Positions 1 to 6,580 of a stretch of 24,971 nucleotides of DNA are shown piece after piece. The stretch is from Phocaeicola_A sp964580305 (GTDB taxonomy: Bacteria > Bacteroidota > Bacteroidia > Bacteroidales > Bacteroidaceae). A program made the translations under genes and the position numbers. Positions within the stretch are counted from its first letter, which is position 1, and each line of letters opens with the position of its first letter. Location: NCBI GenBank assembly GCA_964580305.1, contig CAZOKL010000028.1, forward strand, positions 1 through 24,971. Direction: 5' to 3'. The notes beneath the pieces are model-generated. The model worked only from the letters and a program-made list of their open reading frames with translations, had not been told where the DNA came from and searched no databases.

Positions 1-909
1 TTCGTCTCACCGACCAACTGCCGCAATGTGCTCATTGAGGACGTGACGCTGGAAAGCACCCCATTTTGGAACATCGTGCCCGTCTATTGCGACAGCGTCA
101 TCATCCGCGGCATCACCGTACACTCCGTGGGCATCCCCCGAGGCGACGGCATCGACATCGAGTCGACCCGTAACGTGCTTATCGAATACTGCACGCTGAG
201 CTGTGGCGATGACTGCTTCACCATGAAAGCCGGACGTTGTGAGGACGGCCTGCGGGTGAACATGCCGTCGGAAAACATCGTCGTGCGCCACTGCCTGGCA
301 GAGAAAGGACACGGCGGCATCACCTGCGGAAGCGAAACGGCCGGCATGATTCGCAACCTTTATGTGCACGACTGTGTGTTTGACGGCACTGGCACGGGGC
401 TACGTTTCAAGACCCGCCGCAACCGTGGCGGAGGTGGTGAAAACCTGACCTACGAGCGCATCCGCATGCATCTCACCGGACAACCCTTTGTGTGGGATAT
501 GCTGGGCAGCAAGACCTTTGTCGGCGACCTGGCCGTGCGCCTTCCGGCACGCGACATCACTCCGCTCACCCCAGTCTACAAGAACATCACCGTGCGCGAC
601 ATCATCGTGGAGTCCGGCTCACAGTTCATCAAAGCACAAGGCATCCCCGAGACACCGGTGGAAAATGTACGAATCGAGAACGTCACAGCCAAAACGGATA
701 AACTGATGCTGTTCCAAGACGTTGACGGCTTCGTGCTGAAGAACGTCACCATAGAATGTCCCGATTCGCTCATCAAGATGGTCGACGGACGCAACATCAA
801 GTTCAAACAAGTGCATTTCACATTGCCCGAAGGCAAAGTATGCATCGAGCAGGAAGGCGAACTCTGCAAAGAACCGGAGTTCATCCGTTGCCTGATGCGT
901 GACCTGTAA
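1..909 (+). CDS. GH28 polygalacturonase family glycoside hydrolase, C-terminal part (5' end outside window)
   Basis: The reading frame is open from base 1, so the gene begins upstream of the window; 302 residues are visible. They form repeated short beta-helix rungs (N-V-x-I-x-D/N patterns) with the GH28 active-site motifs in order: GDGID at residues 48-52 (the NTD-type aspartate), CGDDC at 68-72 (the DD pair), GHGG at 103-106 (the histidine) and RFK at 135-137 (the RIK-type Arg/Lys). All expected catalytic residues are present, so an active enzyme is likely. GH28 enzymes hydrolyse alpha-1,4 galacturonan or related pectin linkages, and Bacteroidales members normally act in the periplasm or at the surface. 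The signal peptide would lie in the missing part. Exo- versus endo-action and the exact substrate (homogalacturonan, rhamnogalacturonan, xylogalacturonan) cannot be read from this fragment. A hairpin terminator follows directly. Confidence 0.9.
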   Translation, partial: FVSPTNCRNVLIEDVTLESTPFWNIVPVYCDSVIIRGITVHSVGIPRGDGIDIESTRNVLIEYCTLSCGDDCFTMKAGRCEDGLRVNMPSENIVVRHCLAEKGHGGITCGSETAGMIRNLYVHDCVFDGTGTGLRFKTRRNRGGGGENLTYERIRMHLTGQPFVWDMLGSKTFVGDLAVRLPARDITPLTPVYKNITVRDIIVESGSQFIKAQGIPETPVENVRIENVTAKTDKLMLFQDVDGFVLKNVTIECPDSLIKMVDGRNIKFKQVHFTLPEGKVCIEQEGELCKEPEFIRCLMRDL

Positions 910-923
910 GAATCACCCAACAA

Positions 924-993
924 CCCGGCCAGCCGACAGGGCACTACGCTAGCAAAACATGAAGCGACACCTGCTGGCTGGCCGGGCTTTTTT
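924..993 (+). terminator. Rho-independent terminator after the GH28 gene
   Basis: CCCGGCCAGC (924-933) is the exact reverse complement of 977-986. The stem extends inward through C934/G976, a G-T pair and CAGG (937-940) / CCTG (970-973), with a roughly 29-nt loop, and is followed by a T-rich tract at 988-993. It starts 15 bp after the stop codon, so the GH28 transcript probably ends here and the URO-D genes are transcribed separately. Confidence 0.75.
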
Positions 994-1053
994 CTGTCTG
1001 CCGAAATCACCCTCATACACAGCCACTTTCTCTCCTCTCCTACACCGCCTTCT

Positions 1054-1119
1054 CCGCCCTCCTTTCCGCCCGAGCCCGCCCTCCTTTCCGCCCGAGCGCC
1101 GAGTAGAGCCCGCCCAAGC
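1054..1119 (+). repeat. 22-bp modular repeat, copy A (2 units + closing unit)
   Basis: Two identical 22-bp units (1054-1075 and 1076-1097) have head CCGCCCT, core CCTTTCCG and tail CCCGAGC. They are followed in phase by a third 22-bp block (1098-1119) whose core slot reads AGAGCCCG and whose head is GCCGAGT. The core starts are 1061, 1083 and 1105, exactly 22 apart. The same arrangement occurs at 6048-6113 (other strand), 14354-14419 and 24191-24278. The array reads toward the URO-D gene and ends about 50 bp before its promoter box. The perfect identity of the two units suggests a recent duplication of one unit. Confidence 0.85.
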
Positions 1120-1167
1120 ACGGAAAGAAAACGGAGAAAGCGTTCTCCTCCATTCAACATTTCTTTG

Positions 1168-1175
1168 TACATTTG
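1168..1175 (+). promoter_or_regulatory. Bacteroidetes -7 promoter box for the URO-D pair
   Basis: TACATTTG matches the Bacteroidetes -7 consensus TAnnTTTG. No good TTTG -33 element stands at the usual distance. Transcription would start near 1182, giving a leader of about 130 nt before the ATG at 1314. Confidence 0.5.
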
Positions 1176-1313
1176 CATCTATGAGAGAGCTATCTCCACC
1201 TGCAAAGCAGCTCCGACTGTTACAATCCGGATGATAACCTCTCGATAACTCTTCCCGCTGACAATCAAACAAGATAACATATCTAATACTTTTAGGACAA
1301 TAATACAATCACT

Positions 1314-2375
1314 ATGGAACCTATCTGCTCACAAAAACTGCCTGTCGACATCGTGTTCCATCCCTCTTGGTGGAACAAGCACACAGGCATTGTGTTTGAT
1401 GAAGACTTTTTTTACAACCCGGCCCGGCGCGTGTCTGACGAACGACGCATGGAGCAAGAACTTTATGACCGCTTCGGTCAGTATGGCTTGGGGGCCGACC
1501 ATGACAAAGACCTGCCCGTAATTGGTGCCGTGCATCTGGCTGCCGGCTATCTGGTGTCAGAGATGCTGGGCTGCCGGATAGAGTATACGGCGAACTCCGC
1601 ACCGCAGGTTATCTGTCCTCACCACGAGGGGTTTGACATCGACGAAGACGCAGCCTTCCGAAGCCCGGCATTCAAGAAGCTGGAAAAGCTCATCGGAGAA
1701 TTGAAGGCCAAATATGGCTACGTGTGCGGCGACATCAATTGGGGTGGTGTGCTCAACATCGCCATTGACCTCAAAGGCGAAAACATCCTGATGGACATGA
1801 TTATGGAACCGGAGAAGACAAAGGCTTACTTTGCCGCCATCGGTCGTGTTATCGAGCGCTTCTTTACCTATATATATAGTGAAACGAAGACTACCTCCAT
1901 CTCCGTGAACCGTTTGGCACGCCTGCTCAACGGCTCGCTCTATCTGCACTCGGAATGCTCGCATACGATGATTTCGACTGATGACTATCGCGACTTCCTT
2001 CTGCCCATTGACGTGGAGTGGAGCAAGAAATATCGCCCCTACGGCATCCACTACTGCGGACGCGACCCACACCGCCATGCAGAGAACTTTGCCCGTGTAC
2101 CTCATCTTGACTTCCTCGACCTGGGCTGGGGAGGCGACGTGCAACAGTTGCGCCAAGCTCTGCCCGACACGTTCTTCAACATCAGACTCGACCCCGTCAG
2201 CCTGAACGACTTCAGTCGCGACGAATTGGAGGAGGCCATCAAGCAACGCGTGGCTCAGTCAAAAGCTCCTTATCTCACAGGTATCTGCTGCATCAACATG
2301 GACGACCGCGTGCGCGACGAGCAGGTATGCGCCATCTATGACATTGCAGAAGAATGCCGACAAACCCTATTTTAA
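1314..2375 (+). CDS. URO-D superfamily protein, MtaA/CmuA-like methyltransferase candidate (first of a pair)
   Basis: This 353-residue protein has no signal peptide and is therefore cytoplasmic. Its length and pattern fit the uroporphyrinogen decarboxylase (URO-D) superfamily barrel, which includes true HemE and the zinc-dependent methylcobamide methyltransferases MtaA, MtbA and CmuA. It carries His246-Tyr-Cys248 (GIHYCGRDPHRH) and Cys325-Cys326 near the C-terminus (TGICCINMDD), which matches the HxC...C zinc site of the methyltransferase branch. True HemE lacks that site, so a heme role is unlikely. The second URO-D gene begins 23 bp downstream, so the two are probably co-transcribed and may work together. 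The methyl donor and acceptor are unknown, and no corrinoid protein gene is visible in the window. Family assignment is firm; the methyltransferase role is inference. Confidence 0.8.
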   Translation: MEPICSQKLPVDIVFHPSWWNKHTGIVFDEDFFYNPARRVSDERRMEQELYDRFGQYGLGADHDKDLPVIGAVHLAAGYLVSEMLGCRIEYTANSAPQVICPHHEGFDIDEDAAFRSPAFKKLEKLIGELKAKYGYVCGDINWGGVLNIAIDLKGENILMDMIMEPEKTKAYFAAIGRVIERFFTYIYSETKTTSISVNRLARLLNGSLYLHSECSHTMISTDDYRDFLLPIDVEWSKKYRPYGIHYCGRDPHRHAENFARVPHLDFLDLGWGGDVQQLRQALPDTFFNIRLDPVSLNDFSRDELEEAIKQRVAQSKAPYLTGICCINMDDRVRDEQVCAIYDIAEECRQTLF

Positions 2376-2398
2376 ATAACCCGCTTATAAGACTAACG

Positions 2399-3526
2399 AT
2401 GAAAGACGAATTCAACTCCAGCCTGGCCGATTCGCAGGCCACGACCGTCAGCCCATTGACACCGGAACAATTCGACATGGAAGCTTATGCCGACTATGTT
2501 GCCGGACTCGACGCACAATGCAAGGCCTTCTGGGAATCCCCCTCAGGCGTATTGGTCTACCGACGCATGCGTGTGAAAGAAGTGTTCGCCGGCGACTGCC
2601 ACAACATGGAACACTCTCTGCACTGGCAGCTGGGTGCCCTGCAACAAAGCATGAAGTTTAAAGCCGACATTCCGAATTTTCTGGAACCGTGGTACGGCTT
2701 GGGCACAGTGGCCTCAGCCTATGGTTTCGGATATGTCTGGGAAAAAGACCTTGCTCCAGCCGTTGACGGGAAGTTTGCTTCCACGGCCGAACTGTTGGCT
2801 GCTCCCTACAAACCGGTGGCCGAAACGGAAATCGGCAAGCACACCCTCGACATGGTGGAATACTTCCTTGACAAGACAAAAGGACGCATCCCCATGTCTT
2901 ACTGCGACGTACAGTCACCACTCAACACCCTGAGCAACATCATTGACTCCAACCAGTTCTACATGGACTTCTACCTCGACCCGGAGGCCATGAAGCAAGC
3001 CATGGACCGCACTGCCGACTTGCTCATAGACTTTACCCATGCCCAACAACGGCTCATTGGCGACGCACTGGCAAAACCAGGGCACGGCTTCGCCTCCAGC
3101 CGCACTTTTGACGGACTGGGCATGAGCGACGACACCATCACCATGCTCTCGCCAGACCTCTACGTGGACATGGCCGTCCCGGCAATGACCAAAGCCGGCG
3201 ACGCCTTCGGTGGCACCGTGTTCCATTCTTGCGGGAACTGGAGCGACAAGAAAGGCGACATCGTTGCCATCCGGGGCATACGCATGGCCGACGGTGCATT
3301 TTCCAAAGCAACCGACCCGGGTGCAAATCCGACGGAAGGCTTTGCCGACACGTTTGCCGACACGGGCGTCGTGCTGAATGCCCGCATCGTGGGCACTCCC
3401 GAGCTGGTGGAAGCCAAGGTGAAAGAACTTTGGAAACCGGGTATGAAGCTCATTGTGGTGACCTATTGCGAAACACCCGAAGAGCAAGAAGAAGCATACA
3501 ACCGCATCCATGCCATCTGTCAATAA
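2399..3526 (+). CDS. URO-D superfamily protein, MtaA/CmuA-like methyltransferase candidate (second of a pair)
   Basis: This is a cytoplasmic protein of 375 residues. The frame is open further upstream to 2354, but that start would overlap the preceding gene by 22 bp and add 15 residues of no family character; the ATG at 2399 is preferred. It has the URO-D barrel pattern and, near the C-terminus, VFHSCGNW with His276 and Cys278, followed by Cys357 in VVTYCETPEEQ. This HxC...C arrangement is the zinc and thiol-activating site of MtaA/MtbA/CmuA methyltransferases. It is clearly a divergent paralogue of its upstream neighbour rather than a copy. Two such genes in tandem, 23 bp apart, suggest a heteromeric complex or two consecutive methyl-transfer steps. 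The substrate is unknown. A strong hairpin terminator lies about 50 bp downstream. Confidence 0.8.
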   Translation: MKDEFNSSLADSQATTVSPLTPEQFDMEAYADYVAGLDAQCKAFWESPSGVLVYRRMRVKEVFAGDCHNMEHSLHWQLGALQQSMKFKADIPNFLEPWYGLGTVASAYGFGYVWEKDLAPAVDGKFASTAELLAAPYKPVAETEIGKHTLDMVEYFLDKTKGRIPMSYCDVQSPLNTLSNIIDSNQFYMDFYLDPEAMKQAMDRTADLLIDFTHAQQRLIGDALAKPGHGFASSRTFDGLGMSDDTITMLSPDLYVDMAVPAMTKAGDAFGGTVFHSCGNWSDKKGDIVAIRGIRMADGAFSKATDPGANPTEGFADTFADTGVVLNARIVGTPELVEAKVKELWKPGMKLIVVTYCETPEEQEEAYNRIHAICQ

Positions 3527-3579
3527 GACTCACCGGATGACTACAGTCAGCTAACGCTCTGCCTCCATCATCCAAACCG

Positions 3580-3647
3580 AAAAAATCGCACTCGTGAAGG
3601 TTGGACAACAGTGTCCGCAACAACCAACCTTACGAGTGCGATTTTTT
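3580..3647. terminator. Strong bidirectional terminator between URO-D pair and fba
   Basis: 3580-3604 and 3624-3647 form a 24-bp stem interrupted only by one bulged G (3596). The stem has an A6 run on the left and a T6 run on the right, so it can stop transcription from both sides. The genes around it are convergent (URO-D on +, fba on -). The 19-nt loop contains a smaller GGACA/TGTCC pairing. Confidence 0.85.
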
Positions 3648-3725
3648 CGAGTTTAAGGAATACACTTGAATTAAAAAACAAACCACGTCAAACAACTTTC
3701 CACAACTTCGCCTAACAGGAATAGA

Positions 3726-3755
3726 AAAGGGTCATGCCTCACGGCACAACCCTTT
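3726..3755 (-). terminator. Terminator of fba
   Basis: AAAGGGT (3726-3732) pairs with 3749-3755, and TGCC/GGCA (3735-3738, 3743-3746) pairs inside it with a 4-nt loop. Read on the minus strand, the hairpin ends in a short T-rich tract. It begins about 34 bp past the fba stop codon. Confidence 0.6.
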
Positions 3756-3788
3756 CACATGTTTACAATTAATTATTGAGACAGTAAT

Positions 3789-4796
3789 TTACAATTCAGC
3801 CAACTTGTCATTAGAGCCCAGCACATTCATAATCTTGTGCATGTAAAGCTGCTTCATCTCGTCACGAGCCGGACCGAGATATTTACGCGGGTCAAACTCT
3901 GACGGTTTCTCTACGAACACCTTGCGGACGGCGGCTGTCATGGCCAGACGGCTGTCAGAGTCGATGTTAATCTTGCACACGGCCGACTTGGCAGCCTTGC
4001 GAAGTTCATCCTCGGGAATACCGATGGCTGCTTCGAGCTTGCCTCCGTATTGATTAATCATATCGACATATTCCTGAGGAACAGAAGAAGAACCGTGGAG
4101 CACGATGGGGAAGCCCGGAAGTTCTTTCATCACACCGTCGAGCACATCAAATGCCAAAGGAGGAGGAACGAGACGGCCCGTAACGGGGTCTACGTGGCAT
4201 TGTTCCGGTTTGAACTTATAAGCTCCGTGAGACGTACCGATGGAGATGGCAAGACTGTCGCACCCGGTCTTTGAAGTGAAATCCACCACTTCTTCCGGAC
4301 GGGTATAAGTGTGGTGCTCAGCTACAACTTCGTCTTCCACACCAGCCAACACACCGAGTTCACCTTCCACGGTCACATCATACTGGTGTGCATATTCCAC
4401 TACGCGGCGAGTCAGTTCCACATTCTCGTCATAAGGCAAGTGTGAACCGTCAATCATGACTGAAGAGAATCCGAGGTCTACACAACTCTTGCAAAGCTCG
4501 TAAGAATCTCCGTGGTCAAGGTGGAGCACGATTTCAGGATGAGCGCATCCCATTTCCTTGGCATATTGAACAGCACCTTCAGCCATATAACGCAGCAAAG
4601 TCTGGTTTGCATAATTGCGTGCGCCCTTTGACACTTGCAAAATGACCGGTGACTTGGTTTCTACCGAAGCCTGAATGATGGCCTGCATCTGTTCCATGTT
4701 GTTGAAGTTGAATGCAGGAATGGCATATCCGCCTTTGATGGCACGGGCAAACATCGCACGGGTGTTCACCAGGCCCAAATCTTTATAACTTACCAT
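3789..4796 (-). CDS. fba: Class II fructose-1,6-bisphosphate aldolase
   Basis: This 335-residue cytoplasmic enzyme is a zinc-dependent class II aldolase, which interconverts fructose-1,6-bisphosphate with dihydroxyacetone phosphate and glyceraldehyde-3-phosphate in glycolysis and gluconeogenesis. Visible signatures are AFNFNNMEQ near the N-terminus, HLDHGDS at residues 92-98 (catalytic aspartate and zinc histidine), GTSHGAYKF (zinc and phosphate binding) and LHGSSSVP with the second zinc histidine. Length and start fit the family, with ATG immediately followed by VSYKDLG. It is transcribed alone, from a TAnnTTTG promoter box about 60 bp upstream to its own terminator. No second aldolase or tagatose-pathway genes are nearby, so a housekeeping role is most likely. 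Confidence 0.95.
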   Translation of the reverse strand: MVSYKDLGLVNTRAMFARAIKGGYAIPAFNFNNMEQMQAIIQASVETKSPVILQVSKGARNYANQTLLRYMAEGAVQYAKEMGCAHPEIVLHLDHGDSYELCKSCVDLGFSSVMIDGSHLPYDENVELTRRVVEYAHQYDVTVEGELGVLAGVEDEVVAEHHTYTRPEEVVDFTSKTGCDSLAISIGTSHGAYKFKPEQCHVDPVTGRLVPPPLAFDVLDGVMKELPGFPIVLHGSSSVPQEYVDMINQYGGKLEAAIGIPEDELRKAAKSAVCKINIDSDSRLAMTAAVRKVFVEKPSEFDPRKYLGPARDEMKQLYMHKIMNVLGSNDKLAEL

Positions 4797-4853
4797 AGTT
4801 GTTAATATTTAAAGTTTTTATAATTGTTGCTTTGAATTTGCTTTTTGTTGCCG

Positions 4854-4861
4854 CAAAAGTA
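4854..4861 (-). promoter_or_regulatory. -7 promoter box of fba
   Basis: On the minus strand this reads TACTTTTG, a match to TAnnTTTG, 57 bp upstream of the fba start codon. No clear TTTG -33 element is seen at normal spacing. Confidence 0.55.
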
Positions 4862-5013
4862 ACAAAGAATGTTTGAAGACGGGCAAGAAAAGCCACAAAT
4901 TATCCGTCTGTCTCTCGAAAAACGGTTCAATTTGTCAACTTGTGTAATCCCCATGACAAACGATTGCAACATAGAGTTTGCAAGCAATAATGAAGAATCA
5001 TCTTGTGGCAACG

Positions 5014-5799
5014 TCATGCTTCGTTCCTCTTCGCTTCTTCCCAAATGGCATCCATCTCGGCCAGTGTCATGTCTGTAAGCTTACGACCGGCTTTGAGGGT
5101 GTGTTCCTCCAGGTAATTAAAGCGGCGGATAAACTTCTGGTTGGTGCGTTCCAAGGCGTTGTCCGGGTTTATTTTGTAGAGACGGGCTGCATTGATAAAG
5201 CTGAAGAGCACATCGCCAAACTCAGCCTCGGCCTTGTCCTTGTCCATCTGTCCCACCTCGGCTTCAAACTCTGCAATCTCTTCTTTCACCTTGCCCCACA
5301 CCTGTTCGCGTTGTTCCCAGTCAAAACCCACATTGCGTGCCTTGTCCTGGATGCGATAGGCTTTAATGAGTGAAGGGAGTGCGTCGGGCACACCGCTGAG
5401 TACGCTTTTATTACCGTCTTTTTCCTTCAGTTTGAGTTGTTCCCAATTTTCCGACACTTTGTCGGGCGTATCGGCCTTTACCTCTCCAAACACATGAGGA
5501 TGGCGAAAGACGAGCTTGTCGCTTAACTTGTCGCACACGTCTTTGATGTCAAACTGTCCTTTCTCGGAAGCAATCTTGGCATAAAAAGCAATGTGGAGCA
5601 ACACATCGCCCAGCTCCTTGCAGATGTTTTTCTCATCGTCTTTCATCAAGGCGTCGCAGAGTTCATACACTTCTTCTATGGTGTTGGAACGCAGACTTTC
5701 GTTCGTTTGTTTCTTGTCCCACGGACATTTCTGACGCAACTCGTCAAGGATGTCGAGAAAGCGTCCGAAAGCCTCCAGTTGTTCTTGTCTTGTATGCAT
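5014..5799 (-). CDS. mazG: Nucleoside triphosphate pyrophosphohydrolase MazG
   Basis: This 261-residue protein has the tandem-domain layout of E. coli-type MazG, an enzyme that hydrolyses (d)NTPs to the monophosphate and pyrophosphate and acts in nucleotide pool cleaning and stringent-response control. The N-terminal domain shows CPWDKKQTNESL and the EExxE...ExxD magnesium site (Glu42, Glu43, Glu46, Glu62, Asp65: EEVYE / KELGDVL). The C-terminal domain repeats it (EEIAEFE ... AEFGDVLF), and LVFRHPHVFG is also typical. The ATG at 5799 lies about 40 bp downstream of a good promoter box. The next gene on the same strand (fba) has its own promoter 150 bp away. No mazEF toxin-antitoxin genes are present, as is usual in Bacteroidetes. 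Confidence 0.95.
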   Translation of the reverse strand: MHTRQEQLEAFGRFLDILDELRQKCPWDKKQTNESLRSNTIEEVYELCDALMKDDEKNICKELGDVLLHIAFYAKIASEKGQFDIKDVCDKLSDKLVFRHPHVFGEVKADTPDKVSENWEQLKLKEKDGNKSVLSGVPDALPSLIKAYRIQDKARNVGFDWEQREQVWGKVKEEIAEFEAEVGQMDKDKAEAEFGDVLFSFINAARLYKINPDNALERTNQKFIRRFNYLEEHTLKAGRKLTDMTLAEMDAIWEEAKRNEA

Positions 5800-5837
5800 A
5801 TTGTTGTGTTGTTTTATGTTCTAATCTAAAGCAACGG

Positions 5838-5845
5838 CAAAGGTA
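5838..5845 (-). promoter_or_regulatory. -7 promoter box of mazG
   Basis: The minus strand reads TACCTTTG, matching TAnnTTTG, 38 bp upstream of the mazG ATG. A TTTC lies about 20 bp further upstream as a weak -33 candidate. Confidence 0.55.
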
Positions 5846-6047
5846 CAAAATCTGTTTCATCTACAGAAAGCATCATCAGAATGTGTGCAACGTCCATATC
5901 CGACCATCCGTTTGAAGATTCAGGTCAGAAAGACAGTCCGGGTAATTCCAGTTACGAGAAAAACAAATAATACTTTACAACGAACTACCAGTAAACGCAG
6001 AAAATCACGGTCATCCCGAAGACAGAAAAACACACCTCAGACACGGC

Positions 6048-6113
6048 TCTCGCACGGCCTCTATTCCGCCCTCACACGAAAAGGAGGGCGGGCAAGGACG
6101 GAAAGGAAGGCAG
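6048..6113 (-). repeat. 22-bp modular repeat, copy B (2 units + closing unit)
   Basis: Read on the minus strand: unit 1 (6113-6092) has head CTGCCTT and core CCTTTCCG; unit 2 (6091-6070) has head CCGCCCT and core CCTTTTCG; the closing unit (6069-6048) has head GCGGAAT and core AGAGGCCG. The core slots lie at 6099-6106, 6077-6084 and 6055-6062, exactly 22 bp apart. On the plus strand, CCGCCCTC (6066-6073) forms a perfect 8-bp hairpin with 6084-6091. The array points toward mazG, ending about 250 bp before its start codon. Confidence 0.85.
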
Positions 6114-6530
6114 CCAAACGCAGGAACAGAGGCTGTGCCCGTCAAATCAGAGAAGCAAAAGTTTGCAAACATAAACACTTAATGATTAATGATTTAAAAG
6201 AGTTATTCACAGTAGCTGAGCTACAACTGTCTTCCCGCCTTGAAACATCACGTCACATAACAATCGGGCTGGCTCAGGCAGAGAAAAGTCTTACACAAAT
6301 TATTTACGTCAACAAATCATCTGCAAGCACCAAAGGTTATGCTTCAATCGGCAATAAACGCATCAGTTACTGTATATAAGACGGAAAGAGACAAAGGCAT
6401 AACCATGCGCCAATAACATACAAACATTTATAACATAGTTTATTAAGTGTAAATACACACATGATAAAAAGAGCTAATATTAACAATCTTTTAAGGAGAA
6501 CAAAGCTTCATTTTCAAAAAAAAGTTTTAA

Positions 6531-6539
6531 TATAGTTCG
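6531..6539 (+). promoter_or_regulatory. Possible susC promoter box
   Basis: TATAGTTCG is a one-base-off relative of TAnnTTTG, 41 bp before the susC ATG, in a very AT-rich stretch. No good -33 element is visible. This is the best candidate in the region but is weak. Confidence 0.25.
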
Positions 6540-6580
6540 CAAGAAATAGCAACTTAATAATCATTTAAACCTTAAAGAAC

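Larger units (their letters stand above)
910..1313. other. Intergenic region between GH28 and the URO-D pair
   Basis: This 404-bp spacer holds, in order, the GH28 terminator, a pyrimidine-rich stretch, one copy of the 22-bp modular repeat (1054-1119), a TAnnTTTG promoter box (1168-1175) and a leader of roughly 130 bp before the first URO-D gene. Open frames crossing it translate the repeat into low-complexity Pro/Arg-rich sequence and are not credible genes. No tRNA or known riboswitch was recognised. Confidence 0.7.
5800..6580. other. Long divergent intergenic region between mazG and susC
   Basis: This 781-bp region separates divergent genes. It contains the mazG promoter box, copy B of the 22-bp modular repeat (6048-6113), a small dyad GTAGC-TGA-GCTAC (6212-6224), and a long AT-rich stretch leading to susC. 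An open frame of 164 codons (5885-6379) runs through it. That frame is extremely Arg/Lys/Ser/Thr-rich, translates the repeat, and has no family resemblance, so it is not called. No sigma factor, anti-sigma or SusR-like regulator is encoded here. Confidence 0.65.

Noticed and set aside
1054..1119. Coding repeat or part of a gene
   Set aside because: All four copies lie between genes, on either strand, with no conserved reading frame; 22 is not a multiple of three.
959..1234. 91-codon open frame over the GH28-URO-D spacer
   Set aside because: It translates the terminator and the 22-bp repeat into Pro/Arg/Ser-rich low-complexity sequence and has no family likeness.
1176..1313. Cobalamin riboswitch before the methyltransferase-like genes
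   Set aside because: I could not find the B12-box type sequence or the expected multi-stem core; only short stems are possible.
4802..5044. 80-codon minus-strand frame between fba and mazG
   Set aside because: It overlaps the mazG C-terminus, includes the fba promoter, and has no protein-like pattern.
5885..6379. 164-codon open frame upstream of susC
   Set aside because: Its composition is dominated by Arg, Lys, Ser and Thr; it runs through repeat copy B on the opposite strand and shows no domain. It is more likely a chance frame in non-coding DNA.
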